The position numbers and the translations under genes were made by a program. A stretch of DNA of 64,000 nucleotides from assembly GCF_964266745.1 (NCBI RefSeq), contig NZ_CAXWGX010000023.1, positions 62,001 to 126,000 of the forward strand, read 5' to 3'. Shown here in pieces: positions 7,181-16,041 of the stretch. Below the pieces are notes generated by a model that did not search any database, was not told where the DNA came from, and worked only from the letters and a program-made list of their open reading frames with translations. The DNA comes from Propionicimonas sp020161015 (lineage in GTDB: Bacteria > Actinomycetota > Actinomycetes > Propionibacteriales > Propionibacteriaceae). How positions within the stretch are numbered: position 1 is the stretch's first letter; each line of letters begins with the position of its first letter.

Positions 7181-9007
7181 TTGGCAACCAAGAAGCTCCT
7201 TGCCGCGGCAACGGGCCTGATCGTGGGTGCTCTGGCGTTCACCGCCTGCACCCCGCCGACCCCGAACGCCTCGTCGACCGCATCGACTGCTCAGCCCACG
7301 TCCGTCAGTGTGATGTGGAACCAGCCGATGTACTCGATGAACAACGTCACGACCTTCGGCAATGCCACCGCCAATGCCAACATCGTCTACCTGACGAACG
7401 ACAACTGGATGTACTACGACAAGGGCCTCAACATGGTGCCCAACAAGTCGTACGGCTCCTACGAGAAGACCTCGGACAGCCCGCTGACCGTCAAGATGAC
7501 CCTCGCGGACACCGCGACCTGGTCGGACGGCGTCCCGGTGACCGCGGCCGACGTGATCCTCGCCTACGGCGCCCAGAGCGGCCTGTTCAACACCGTCACC
7601 GGTGACGACGCCGACGGCCTCTACAACGAGGACGGGACCATCAAGGACGTCGGCGCCGGCAAGGTGTACTTCGACTCCAGCTCCGCCGGCCTGGCCCTGA
7701 TCAAGGACTTCCCGGTCGTCGACGGCAAGTCCGTCACCGTCACCTACTCCAAGCCGTTCGCGGACTGGGAGCAGTACATGACCGCCTTCGGCGCAGGCCT
7801 GCCGGCCCACATCGTCGGCAAGCGCGCGCTCGGCGAGGCCGACCCGACCAAGGCCGCCGAGGCCGTCCTGAACGCCTTCAAGACCAAGGACGCCGCCGCG
7901 CTGTCCAAGATCTCGAACGTGTGGAACCAGGACTGGAACTTCACCAAGATGCCCGATGACAAGGATCTCGTCGTCGGCTCCGGCCCGTACACCATCTCCG
8001 ACTACAAGGAGAACCAGTACCTGACGGTCACCAAGAACGCCAACTACAAGGGCGAGCACACCGCCTCGATCGACTCCATCACCGTCCGCTACAACGAGGA
8101 CCCGATGGCTGCCGTCCAGGCGCTGCAGAACGGTGAGGTCCAGCTGATCTCGCCGCAGGCGACCGCCGACATCCTGACCGCCGCCAAGGCGATCAACAAC
8201 GTCGAGGTCTACACCGGCGACGAGGCGACCTACGAGCACGTCGACCCGACCTTCAACAACGGCGGCCCGTTCGACCCGAAGACCTACGGTGGCGACGCCG
8301 AGAAGGCCAAGAAGGTGCGCCAGGCGTTCCTGCTGACCATCCCGCGTCAGACGATCGTCGACAACATCATCAAGCCGATCAACCCGAACGCCGCCGTGCG
8401 TAACTCGTTCATCGTCATCCCGTCCGCGTCGAACTACGCCGCGGTTTCCGAGGCCAACGGCATGGGCACCGCCTACGCCAACGTCGACGTCGAGAAGGCC
8501 AAGGCCCTGCTCGCCGAGGCCGGCGCGAAGTCGCCGAAGGTCCGGATCCTGTACGCCAAGTCCAACGTCCGTCGGCAGCAGGAGTTCCGGCTGATGAAGG
8601 AGTCCGCGGAGAAGGCCGGCTTCCAGGTCATCGACAACGGCTCCGACGACTGGGGCGCCAAGCTGGGCGACAAGTCCTACGACGTGTCCTTCTTCGGCTG
8701 GCAGTCCACCGGCACCGGCGTCACCGAGTCCGACGCGAACTACCGCACGAAGGGCCTGAACAACTTCAGCGGTTACTCGAACAAGGACGTCGACGCTCTG
8801 TTCGACGAGCTGCAGACCACGGTCGACGCTGCCAAGCAGACCGAGATCGTCAGCAAGATCGAGAAGATCATGGTGGACGACGCCTTCGGCGTCACCATCT
8901 TCCAGTTCCCGGGTGTCACCGCCTACAGCAAGGCGCTGAGCGGCATCGATCCGGTGTCGATCAGCCCGACCATCTTCTGGAACTTCTGGCAGTGGAAGAT
9001 CAGCTGA
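7181..9007 (+). CDS. Peptide/nickel-type ABC transporter substrate-binding lipoprotein
   Basis: A 608-aa family 5 extracellular solute-binding protein. TTG start at 7181 with GGAGG five bases upstream. The N-terminus is a lipoprotein signal with lipobox FTAC (Cys23), so it is expected on the outer face of the membrane. SBP_bac_5 features include LADTATWSDGVPVTAADVILAY, the FNNGGPFDPK region, VRQAFLLTIPRQTIVDNI and a C-terminal NFWQWKIS. It feeds the permease/ATPase genes downstream. Two strong hairpins between it and the permease suggest partial termination or 3'-end protection, a common way to overproduce the binding protein. Ligand is unknown; peptides are most likely. Confidence 0.93.
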   Translation: MATKKLLAAATGLIVGALAFTACTPPTPNASSTASTAQPTSVSVMWNQPMYSMNNVTTFGNATANANIVYLTNDNWMYYDKGLNMVPNKSYGSYEKTSDSPLTVKMTLADTATWSDGVPVTAADVILAYGAQSGLFNTVTGDDADGLYNEDGTIKDVGAGKVYFDSSSAGLALIKDFPVVDGKSVTVTYSKPFADWEQYMTAFGAGLPAHIVGKRALGEADPTKAAEAVLNAFKTKDAAALSKISNVWNQDWNFTKMPDDKDLVVGSGPYTISDYKENQYLTVTKNANYKGEHTASIDSITVRYNEDPMAAVQALQNGEVQLISPQATADILTAAKAINNVEVYTGDEATYEHVDPTFNNGGPFDPKTYGGDAEKAKKVRQAFLLTIPRQTIVDNIIKPINPNAAVRNSFIVIPSASNYAAVSEANGMGTAYANVDVEKAKALLAEAGAKSPKVRILYAKSNVRRQQEFRLMKESAEKAGFQVIDNGSDDWGAKLGDKSYDVSFFGWQSTGTGVTESDANYRTKGLNNFSGYSNKDVDALFDELQTTVDAAKQTEIVSKIEKIMVDDAFGVTIFQFPGVTAYSKALSGIDPVSISPTIFWNFWQWKIS

Positions 9008-9028
9008 TCAGGCTCTAGCACAAAGGGT

Positions 9029-9052
9029 GGTGGCCGCGTCCGCGCGGCCACC
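9029..9052 (+). terminator. Hairpin after the binding-protein gene
   Basis: Perfect 10-bp stem GGTGGCCGCG / CGCGGCCACC with a TCCG loop, 22 nt after the stop codon, followed by ATTCCC. Likely a partial terminator or transcript stabiliser inside the transporter operon. Confidence 0.7.
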
Positions 9053-9062
9053 ATTCCCACTT

Positions 9063-9094
9063 CTGGGGCGTCAGGTCATATCCTGACGCCCCAG
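9063..9094 (+). terminator. Second intra-operon hairpin
   Basis: Perfect 13-bp stem CTGGGGCGTCAGG / CCTGACGCCCCAG with a 6-nt loop. It stands 10 nt after the first hairpin and 35 nt before the permease start. Downstream genes have no obvious separate promoter, so readthrough is expected to be partial. Confidence 0.65.
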
Positions 9095-9128
9095 CAGTAC
9101 GTTGCTGGTCGACATCGTTAGGCACTGA

Positions 9129-10655
9129 ATGCTCCGTTTCCTGTTGCGCAGGTTCTTCCTCGCGCTCGGCACCTTGCTGGTGCTGTCGGTCCTGGTCTAT
9201 TTCATGGTCGACCTCGCGCTCGACCCGCTGGCTGACCTGCGACAGAGCACCTCCCCGAACAAGGCCGACCTGGTCGCGCGGCGCGTGGCGCTGCTGAAGC
9301 TCGACGAACCGTGGTGGGTCCGCTACTTCGACTGGCTCGGCGGCTTCGTCCGCGGCGACCTGGGCATGGCCTGGCGGACGCAGCAGACGGTGGCCAGCCA
9401 GCTCCAGGGCGCGGTCACGACCTCGATCTCGCTCGTCCTGAGCGCGACCGTCCTGGCGCTGATGCTGGGCATCATGATCGGCATCGTCAGCGCGCTGCGG
9501 CAGTACACCGGCTTCGACTACTCGATCACCCTTGTCTCCTTCGTGCTCTACTCGCTGCCCGTCTTCTGGGTGGCGGTGCTGCTGAAGCAGTTCATGGCGA
9601 TCGGCATGAACGACTTCCTCGACAACCCCACGTTGAACGTGCCGGTGACGGCCGTCATCTCCGCGGTGTTCGGGTTGTTCTGGGCGGGCGCCCTCGGCGG
9701 CAGCCCCCGACGCAAGATCCTCGTCTTCGCCGCCGCGACCCTGATCACGGGCGGCACCTGGGCCTTCATCGTCTTCAGCGGCTGGCTGGACGCGCCGCGC
9801 CTGGGCTTCTTCGGCGTCGGCATCATCGGCTTCGCCTTCGCCGTCATCATCACGATGGCCTTCGCCGGCCTCAACAACAAGCGCGCGCTCTACTCGGCGC
9901 TGACCACGGCCGCGGTCGGCCTGGGCGTGTACTACGGGCTCCAGTGGCTGTGGTTCTACGTGCCCGCCGACTTCTGGCAGATCGTGCTGCTGCTGGTCTC
10001 GGCCATCGCGGTGGCCATGCTCATCGGCTGGCTGTGGGGCGGGCCCGACCGCGGCGTCTCGATGCGCGGTGCCGTCATCGTCGCCCTGATCATGTCCGTG
10101 ATGACGTTCATCGACCGCGTGCTCCAGGTCTACCCGGAGTACTACCACTCCTCGGTGATCCGCGGACGCCCGATCGCGACGATCGGCGCGCAGACCCCGA
10201 ACCTCAACGCCGACTTCTGGATGGCCAACCTCGACCGCTTCACCCACCTGCTGCTGCCCACGGTGGCGCTGGTGCTGATCTCCTTCGCCGGCTACACCCG
10301 CTACCAGCGGGGCTCGATGCTGGAGGTGCTCTCCCAGGAGTACATCCGCACCGCACGGGCCAAGGGCCTGTCGGAGCGGGTGGTGATCGTGCGGCACGCG
10401 CTGCGCAACGCGCTGATGCCGCTCGCGTCCATCATCCCGGTCGACCTGGTGGCGGTGATCGGCGGCGCGGTGATCACCGAGACGATCTTCGGCTGGTCCG
10501 GCATGGGCAAGTTGTTCATCGACTCGATGCAGAACTCAGAGATCGACCCGGTCATGGCCTACGTCATGATCACCGGCGCGTTGGCCATGACGGCCAACCT
10601 GCTCGCCGACCTCCTGTACGCCGTCCTCGACCCACGGATCCGGGTGAACGCATGA
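9129..10655 (+). CDS. ABC transporter permease, OppB/DppB type, with extra membrane block
   Basis: A 508-aa inner-membrane permease. The N-terminus (MLRFLLRRFFLALGTLLVLSV), the GDLGMAWRTQQTV loop and the EAA motif region EYIRTARAKGLSERVVIVRHA are typical of the DppB family, as is the final LLADLLYAVLDPRI. The family is usually 305-340 aa. Here residues about 165-345 are an insertion holding roughly six further hydrophobic helices, between the usual third helix and the HLLLPTVALVLISFAGYTRY segment. The next gene begins in an ATGA overlap. The extra helices may adapt the channel or bind a partner; their function is unknown. Confidence 0.92.
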   Translation: MLRFLLRRFFLALGTLLVLSVLVYFMVDLALDPLADLRQSTSPNKADLVARRVALLKLDEPWWVRYFDWLGGFVRGDLGMAWRTQQTVASQLQGAVTTSISLVLSATVLALMLGIMIGIVSALRQYTGFDYSITLVSFVLYSLPVFWVAVLLKQFMAIGMNDFLDNPTLNVPVTAVISAVFGLFWAGALGGSPRRKILVFAAATLITGGTWAFIVFSGWLDAPRLGFFGVGIIGFAFAVIITMAFAGLNNKRALYSALTTAAVGLGVYYGLQWLWFYVPADFWQIVLLLVSAIAVAMLIGWLWGGPDRGVSMRGAVIVALIMSVMTFIDRVLQVYPEYYHSSVIRGRPIATIGAQTPNLNADFWMANLDRFTHLLLPTVALVLISFAGYTRYQRGSMLEVLSQEYIRTARAKGLSERVVIVRHALRNALMPLASIIPVDLVAVIGGAVITETIFGWSGMGKLFIDSMQNSEIDPVMAYVMITGALAMTANLLADLLYAVLDPRIRVNA

Positions 10656-11905
10656 ACACCAACGACGATCGTCCCTTCGAGGACAGCATCCGCCCCGACG
10701 ACCTGCCGGGGGAGGGCACCGTCCCGCCCGAGGACGTGCGCAAGGACGAGGCCGTTCCGGGCGTCCTGCCCGGCACGCTGCCGGTGGAGCCGGGCGAGCC
10801 GGTCCTGGGCGACGAGAGCGGACGCGGCGAGGGCGTCGGCGAGGCCAAGGAGGTCGAAGGCCTCTCGCAGGGCCAGATCGTGTGGCGTCGCTTCGTGCGC
10901 CACAAGGGCGCCATGGCGGGCCTGGGCGTGCTGCTGGCGATCGCCCTGTTCTCGTTCTCCGCGATGGGCATCGGCCCGATCCGCGGCTGGTGGCAGTACA
11001 GCGACAACGCGCTGGCGACCCACCCGATGATCAACAACGGCGCGCCGACGATCACCCTGCCCACGTGGCTCGGTGGCACCGCGGCGACGCTGAGCTTCGG
11101 CGACCACCCCTTCGGCCAGGACAACATCGGCACCGACAACTTCGCCGCCGTGATGAAGGGCGTCCAGACCTCTCTGCTGGTGATGCTGGTGCTCGGCCTG
11201 ACCGCGCTGATCGTCGGTGTGGTGGTCGGTGCGCTGTCCGGCTACTACCGCGGCAAGCTCGACACCGGCCTGATGCGGGTGACCGACCTCGTGATCACCC
11301 TCCCGGTGATCGTGCTCGGCGCCGTGCTCGGCAAGCTGCTGTCTGCGGCCCCGGACAAGTTCGGCTGGTCGGTCGAGACCCGGATCGCGGTGGACGCGGC
11401 CATGCCGCTGCTCCTGGGCATCCTGCTCGGCATGGTGCTGTGGCCCTCGCTGGCCCGCCTGGTGCGCGCGGAGTTCCTCGGCCTGCGCGAGCGCGAGTTC
11501 GTGGACTCCGCCCGCGTCGCGGGGGCGTCCGACTGGCGCATCATCACCAAGCACATCCTGCCCAACGCCGTCGGCGTGATCATCGTGAACACGACGCTGC
11601 TGATGAGCTCCGCGGTGGTGCTGGAGACCGCCCTGAGCTTCCTCGGCTTCGGCATCAGCGCACCGAACGTGTCGCTGGGCAACCTGATCTCGATCAACCA
11701 GGGCGCCTTCCAGACCCGTCCCTGGCTGTTCTGGTGGCCCGGCCTGTTCATCATCCTGATCGCGCTGAGCGTGAACTTCATCGGTGACGGCCTCCGGGAC
11801 GCCTTCGACCCGCGCACCAAGCGCATCCCGTCCAAGCGGGAGATGGACAAGGCGCTGGCGAGGATCCAGTCCGAGAGCGCGACCGCGGAGGTGGGGGCCC
11901 GATGA
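10652..11905 (+). CDS. ABC transporter permease, OppC/DppC type
   Basis: A 417-aa permease overlapping the previous gene by 4 bp. After an unusually long acidic, Pro/Gly-rich cytosolic N-terminus (about residues 1-75) comes the OppC-type first helix (GAMAGLGVLLAIALFSFS). It is followed by FGQDNIGTDNFAAV and the EAA loop EFVDSARVAGASDWRIITKHILPN, then VSLGNLISINQGAF. It is the partner of the upstream permease; together they form the translocation pore. Length exceeds the usual ~300 aa mainly because of the N-terminal tail and a longer periplasmic loop. Confidence 0.92.
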   Translation: MNTNDDRPFEDSIRPDDLPGEGTVPPEDVRKDEAVPGVLPGTLPVEPGEPVLGDESGRGEGVGEAKEVEGLSQGQIVWRRFVRHKGAMAGLGVLLAIALFSFSAMGIGPIRGWWQYSDNALATHPMINNGAPTITLPTWLGGTAATLSFGDHPFGQDNIGTDNFAAVMKGVQTSLLVMLVLGLTALIVGVVVGALSGYYRGKLDTGLMRVTDLVITLPVIVLGAVLGKLLSAAPDKFGWSVETRIAVDAAMPLLLGILLGMVLWPSLARLVRAEFLGLREREFVDSARVAGASDWRIITKHILPNAVGVIIVNTTLLMSSAVVLETALSFLGFGISAPNVSLGNLISINQGAFQTRPWLFWWPGLFIILIALSVNFIGDGLRDAFDPRTKRIPSKREMDKALARIQSESATAEVGAR

Positions 11906-13692
11906 GCAAGCAGGTGGAGACCGGCCTGGACGGAGCCGTCCGGCTGTCGCGCCGGATCGGCGACGGCACCATCAAGCGGGGCGACACGATCCTCGAGGTG
12001 CGTGACCTCGGCGTGAAGTTCTGGGTGAACGGCGAGTGGTTCGACGCCGCCGACCACATCGACTACGACCTGAAGGCCGGCGAGGTGCTGGCGATCGTGG
12101 GCGAGTCCGGCTCGGGCAAGACCCAGTCGTCGATGAGCCTGATCGGCCTGCTGCCGTCCAACGGACGGGCGACCGGCTCGGCCAAGCTGAAGGGCACCGA
12201 GTTGATCGGGCTGTCCGGGACGCGGCTGCGGGAGGTGCGCGGCAACGAGATCGCGGTGATCTTCCAGGAGCCGATGACCGCGCTGAACCCGGTGTACACG
12301 GTCGGCTTCCAGATCGCCGAGACGCTGCGGACGCACTTCGTGATGGCCCCGGCCCAGGCCCGGGCGCGCGCGCTGGAGCTGATGCGGCTGGTGGAGATCC
12401 CCGACCCCGAGGGCAGCTTCGACAAGTTCCCGCACCAGCTCTCCGGCGGCCAGCGGCAGCGCATCATGATCGCCCAGTCGCTGGCCTGTGACCCGAAGCT
12501 GCTGATCGCCGACGAGCCGACCACGGCGCTCGACGTGACCGTGCAGGCCGAGATCCTGAAGCTGATGCGCGAGCTGCGCGAGCGGGTGGACGCGGCGATC
12601 ATCCTGATCACCCACGACATGGGCGTGGTGGCCGACATGGCCGACCGCATCGTGGTGATGAAGGACGGCCGGGTCGTCGAGCACGGCACGTCCGACGAGA
12701 TCTTCAACCGTCCGCAGCACCCCTACACGCAGTCGCTGCTGGCCGCGGTGCCGCACCTGGGCTCGCTGACCGAGGGCACGCGCATCGACGTGCGCGAGTC
12801 GCTCGTGGCCGACGGCACGAACCCGTTGCCGATGGCTGCGGGCGACCCGGCGGTGACGCCGGCGCTGTTCATGGAGGACGTCTGCATCGACTACCCGAAG
12901 CAGGGACGCCGTCCGGTGTTCCGGGCCGCGCACAACATCAACCTGCGCGTCGACCCGGGCGAGGTCGTCGGCCTGGTGGGGGAGTCCGGTTCGGGCAAGA
13001 CCACCATCGGACGCGCGGCGGTGGCGCTGCTGCCGGTGGCAGAGGGACGGCTGCACGTGGCGGGGCGCGACATCACCCACGCCAGCAACGCCGACCTGTA
13101 CCCGTTCCGGCGTGACGTCGGGATCGTGTTCCAGGACCCGGGTTCCTCGCTGAACCCGCGCCTGCCGGTGGGGGAGTCGATCGGTGAGCCGCTGTACCTG
13201 CACGAGAAGCTGCGTGGTGCGGAGCTGTCGAAGCGGGTGGAGGCGCTGCTCGACAGCGTCGAGCTGCCGCGGGCGATGCGGAACCGCTACCCGCACGAGC
13301 TGTCCGGTGGCCAGCGCCAGCGCATCGGCATCGCGCGCTCGCTGGCCCTGGAGCCGAAGCTGCTGATCGCGGACGAGCCGACCTCTGCCCTCGACGTGTC
13401 GGTGCAGGCCCGGGTGCTCCAGCTGTTCGCCGACCTGCAGGAGCGCTACGGCTTCGCCTGCCTGTTCATCAGCCACGACCTGGCGGTCGTGGAGATGCTG
13501 TCGAGCCGCATCGCGGTGATGAAGGACGGCAAGCTGGTGGAGTTCGGGCCGACCGCGGAGATCGTGAACTCCCCGCAGCACCCGTACACCCAGCGGCTGC
13601 TGTCCGCGGTCCCGGTGCCCGACCCGGCCGAGCAGAAGAAGCGCCGCGAGCTCCGCGACGCCATCATCGAGAAGGAGCACCTCGTCTCCTGA
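11902..13692 (+). CDS. Fused double ATP-binding subunit of peptide-type ABC importer (DppD-DppF)
   Basis: A 596-aa protein with two complete ABC ATPase domains. NBD1 has Walker A GESGSGKTQS, signature LSGGQRQRI and Walker B LLIADEPTTALD. NBD2 has Walker A GESGSGKTTIG, signature LSGGQRQRIGIA and Walker B LLIADEPTSALD. Each half ends in the oligopeptide C-terminal motif (NRPQHPYTQSLL, NSPQHPYTQRLL). It overlaps the OppC-like gene by ATGA and is the last gene of the transporter operon. The fusion replaces separate DppD and DppF subunits and is common in actinobacteria. It energises import of the ligand caught by the lipoprotein at 7181. Confidence 0.95.
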   Translation: MSKQVETGLDGAVRLSRRIGDGTIKRGDTILEVRDLGVKFWVNGEWFDAADHIDYDLKAGEVLAIVGESGSGKTQSSMSLIGLLPSNGRATGSAKLKGTELIGLSGTRLREVRGNEIAVIFQEPMTALNPVYTVGFQIAETLRTHFVMAPAQARARALELMRLVEIPDPEGSFDKFPHQLSGGQRQRIMIAQSLACDPKLLIADEPTTALDVTVQAEILKLMRELRERVDAAIILITHDMGVVADMADRIVVMKDGRVVEHGTSDEIFNRPQHPYTQSLLAAVPHLGSLTEGTRIDVRESLVADGTNPLPMAAGDPAVTPALFMEDVCIDYPKQGRRPVFRAAHNINLRVDPGEVVGLVGESGSGKTTIGRAAVALLPVAEGRLHVAGRDITHASNADLYPFRRDVGIVFQDPGSSLNPRLPVGESIGEPLYLHEKLRGAELSKRVEALLDSVELPRAMRNRYPHELSGGQRQRIGIARSLALEPKLLIADEPTSALDVSVQARVLQLFADLQERYGFACLFISHDLAVVEMLSSRIAVMKDGKLVEFGPTAEIVNSPQHPYTQRLLSAVPVPDPAEQKKRRELRDAIIEKEHLVS

Positions 13693-13714
13693 GGCCCTCC
13701 CTCGCGCCCTTCCC

Positions 13715-13762
13715 GCAAAGTGGACTCAAACCGCCGTCAACGGCGGTATGAGTCCACTTTGC
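13715..13762. repeat. Large hairpin with AAAGTGGAC arms (copy 1)
   Basis: Perfect 14-bp arms GCAAAGTGGACTCA and TGAGTCCACTTTGC enclose an inner stem ACCGCCG / CGGCGGT with a TCAA loop, so nearly 22 paired bases with one A-A mismatch. It starts 22 nt after the double-ATPase stop codon and could terminate the transporter operon. A related hairpin occurs at 14064-14111, which points to a repeat family rather than a simple terminator. Confidence 0.8.
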
Positions 13763-14063
13763 GCTTTGGCGCGGGGCCGCCGCACTCTCATGGTGGTGTC
13801 GCACGATGCTCGTGTGCCGCACCCTGTGCCTTGAATGCCGCACCTCGCCGTTCGGATGCTGCACTCCCGTGCTGTGCAGGCCGCACCGCGAGGTTCGTGT
13901 GCCGCACCCCGTGCATTGCACGGCGCGCCCGACGCTTCGTGTGATGCATCCCGTGCTCTAGATGCCGCACCCCCACGCTTCGCGTGCCCTCACGCTTCGC
14001 GTGCCCCCGACGCTTCGCGTGCCCCACGCCCCGATGCCCAGCGCGCCGCACCCCCAATGCCTC
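13763..14063. repeat. Degenerate short tandem repeat tract
   Basis: Part of the 623-bp gap 13693-14315. Loose ~17-20-bp units of the form TGCCGCACCCCGTGC occur through 13800-13980. They grade into at least three copies of ACGCTTCGCGTGCCC near 13973-14025. No reading frame with gene-like character exists on either strand. The tract lies between two AAAGTGGAC hairpins. From 14112 to 14315 there is a purine-rich GGCGAGGCGGAGGCG tract and no recognisable gene. Confidence 0.6.
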
Positions 14064-14111
14064 GCAAAGTGGACCGAAACCCTCGACATCGGCGGTTTGG
14101 GTCCACTTTGC
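14064..14111. repeat. Large hairpin with AAAGTGGAC arms (copy 2)
   Basis: Perfect 12-bp arms GCAAAGTGGACC and GGTCCACTTTGC with an additional inner AAACC / GGTTT pairing. Same outer arm sequence as copy 1, 302 bp further on. The inner loop differs, showing that the outer arms are what is conserved. Confidence 0.75.
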
Positions 14112-14315
14112 CGGGGGAAGGCGAGCGGAGGGCGTGGGGAAGGCGAGGCGGAGGCGTCGGGAGGCGAGCCGGAGGCGTGGGGGAGACGAGGGCAAGGCGA
14201 AGAAGGCGGCGCGCGGCGAGGGAGGCGAGCGGGCCCGACTGGGAGCGGAATATGAAGCGAAAGGCGGCTCCAGAAATGCAGAAACGCGATGAAATCGGAG
14301 ATTCCATCGCGTGCG

Positions 14316-14389
14316 TGGCCAGGGCCGGGATCGAACCGGCGACCTTTCACTTTTCAGGCGAACGCTACTACCATCTGAGCTACCTGGCC
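14316..14389 (-). tRNA. tRNA-Phe (GAA)
   Basis: A 74-nt cloverleaf on the minus strand: acceptor GGCCAGG/CCTGGCC, anticodon arm TTCGC-CTGAAAA-GTGAA with anticodon GAA, T-arm GCCGG-TTCGATC-CCGGC. CCA is not encoded. The fourth D-stem pair is weak. It lies 24 nt downstream of tRNA-Asp on the same strand. Confidence 0.95.
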
Positions 14390-14413
14390 GTCGAAGCAAA
14401 TAGCTCGCTTCAG

Positions 14414-14487
14414 CGACCCCGACGGGACTCGAACCCGCGACCTCCGCCGTGACAGGGCGGCGCGCTAACCAACTGCGCTACGGGGCC
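14414..14487 (-). tRNA. tRNA-Asp (GTC)
   Basis: A 74-nt cloverleaf: acceptor GGCCCCG/CGGGGTC, anticodon arm CCGCC-CTGTCAC-GGCGG with anticodon GTC, T-arm GCGGG-TTCGAGT-CCCGT. CCA is not encoded. Probably co-transcribed with tRNA-Phe. Confidence 0.95.
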
Positions 14488-14607
14488 TTGGTAGGCCTCA
14501 CCAGCCCTTACCGGGCCAGCCCGGAAACTATAACGTACGCGCTCGCCCGGGCGAAAATCGGGCCCGGCGGGCGTCCCGCGGGAGCGTCCTCCCCTAGTCT
14601 GTGCCGC

Positions 14608-16035
14608 ATGGGTCGACGCGTGCTGATCCTCGCCGCCGGGGTGGGATCCGGCCACAACCAGGCTGCCAGTGCTGTGGAGGCCGCCGTGCTGGCGCGTGAG
14701 CCCGACGCGGACGTGCACCGCCTCGACATCCTCGAGACCACCAACGAGGTGTTCAACCGCCTCTACGACGACGCCTACTTCCAGCTCGTGTCGCAGGCGC
14801 CGTGGCTGGTCGGCTGGGGCTACGACAACGCCGACCCGCCGTTCAAGCTGGCCGCGTCCCCGCTCCAGTGGCTGGAGCAGCTGAACACGCTGTCGTTCGT
14901 CCGCGAGCTGCGCGACGACGACCCGGATGTGGTGATCTGCACCCACTTCCTGCCGGCGCGGCTCACGTCGCTGCTGATCGCCCGCAAGCAGCTGCGGGCC
15001 TCGCTGACCGTGGTCACCACCGACTACGACTTCCAGGGGCTGTGGCTGACCGCCCCGTTCCACCACTTCTTCGCCGCCCGCGAGGAGAGCCGGGAGTACC
15101 TGACGAGCATCGGCATCCCGGCCGACCGGGTGAGCGCGTCCGGCATCCCGGTGCGCGCCGGGCTGTCCGGCCCGGTGGACGAGGCCGCCGTGCGGGCGTC
15201 CTTCGGGTTGCGTCCGGACGTGCCGGTGGTGCTGATCTCGGCCGGCGCCGCCGGCGGCGCCTACACCGTGCAGGTGGTGCGCCAGGCGCTGCGCATCCGG
15301 CGTCCGTTCCAGGCGGTGATCGTCTGCGGGCGCAACACCGAGCTGAAGGCCGAGATGGAGCAGGTGGTGGCCGGACGCGAGGAGGACTTCGTCGTGCTCG
15401 GCTTCACCGACCGGATGGCCGACCTGATGCGGGTCGCGAGCCTGTTCGTGGGCAAGCCGGGCGGGCTGTCGGCCTCGGAGTGCATGGCCGCGGGCCTGCC
15501 GATGGTGATCGTGAACCCGATCCCCGGGCAGGAGGTGCGCAACGCCGACTACCTGCTCGAGGAGGGCGCGGCCGTCCGCTGCAACTACGCCACGACGGTG
15601 GGCTACAAGATCGAGTCGCTGCTGGCCGATCCGGACCGGCTCGCCCGGATGGCCGAGGCGGCCCGCCGGGTCGGACGTCCGGCCGCGGGCGCGGACGTGG
15701 CACGCACGTCGCTGTCGATGGAGGGCGAACCTCTGTGGATCAGCAGGGACGCCCAGCGCGCCATGCTGGCCAACGTGGAGGAGGGACTGGCGGCAGCGGA
15801 CCAGCAGGGGGAACGCCGCCTGCGGACCCTCTGTGAGGCCTCCACGGGCCGTTCGCTGGCCCTGGTGACCCAGTCCCAGCTGGAGGTGCTCTCGCCGCTG
15901 CCGTGGGCCACGAGCGTCGAGGTGGCCCGTCCGATGATGAACGCGCTGCGCTGGCAGCCGGAGAACCTCGACCTGGCGTCCACGGGACGCTGGTTGCTGG
16001 GGGAGCGTGAGACGCGGACGCTGACGATCCGCTGA
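14608..16035 (+). CDS. MGDG synthase-like / GT28 family glycosyltransferase
   Basis: A 475-aa protein. The start RRVLILAAGVGSGHNQAASAVEAA and the LDILETTNEVFNRLYDDAYFQLV segment match the MGDG_synth domain. The second half has ISAGAAGGAYTVQVV, a KPGGLSASECMAAGLPMVIVNP nucleotide-sugar-binding segment and PGQEVRNADYLLEEGAA, typical of GT28 C-terminal domains. Members transfer a sugar from UDP-sugar to diacylglycerol at the membrane face, but actinobacterial ones are mostly uncharacterised, so the acceptor is open. ATG at 14608. It lies on the opposite strand between tRNA-Asp and tRNA-Glu. A ~100-residue C-terminal extension has no recognised domain. Confidence 0.85.
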   Translation: MGRRVLILAAGVGSGHNQAASAVEAAVLAREPDADVHRLDILETTNEVFNRLYDDAYFQLVSQAPWLVGWGYDNADPPFKLAASPLQWLEQLNTLSFVRELRDDDPDVVICTHFLPARLTSLLIARKQLRASLTVVTTDYDFQGLWLTAPFHHFFAAREESREYLTSIGIPADRVSASGIPVRAGLSGPVDEAAVRASFGLRPDVPVVLISAGAAGGAYTVQVVRQALRIRRPFQAVIVCGRNTELKAEMEQVVAGREEDFVVLGFTDRMADLMRVASLFVGKPGGLSASECMAAGLPMVIVNPIPGQEVRNADYLLEEGAAVRCNYATTVGYKIESLLADPDRLARMAEAARRVGRPAAGADVARTSLSMEGEPLWISRDAQRAMLANVEEGLAAADQQGERRLRTLCEASTGRSLALVTQSQLEVLSPLPWATSVEVARPMMNALRWQPENLDLASTGRWLLGERETRTLTIR

Positions 16036-16041
16036 CAGTGG

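Noticed and set aside
9015..10397. 460-codon minus-strand frame opposite the permease
   Set aside because: His/Asp/Gln/Arg-rich shadow translation; permease on plus strand has family motifs.
11245..13680. 811-codon minus-strand frame opposite the double ATPase
   Set aside because: Shadow; the plus strand has two complete sets of Walker and signature motifs.
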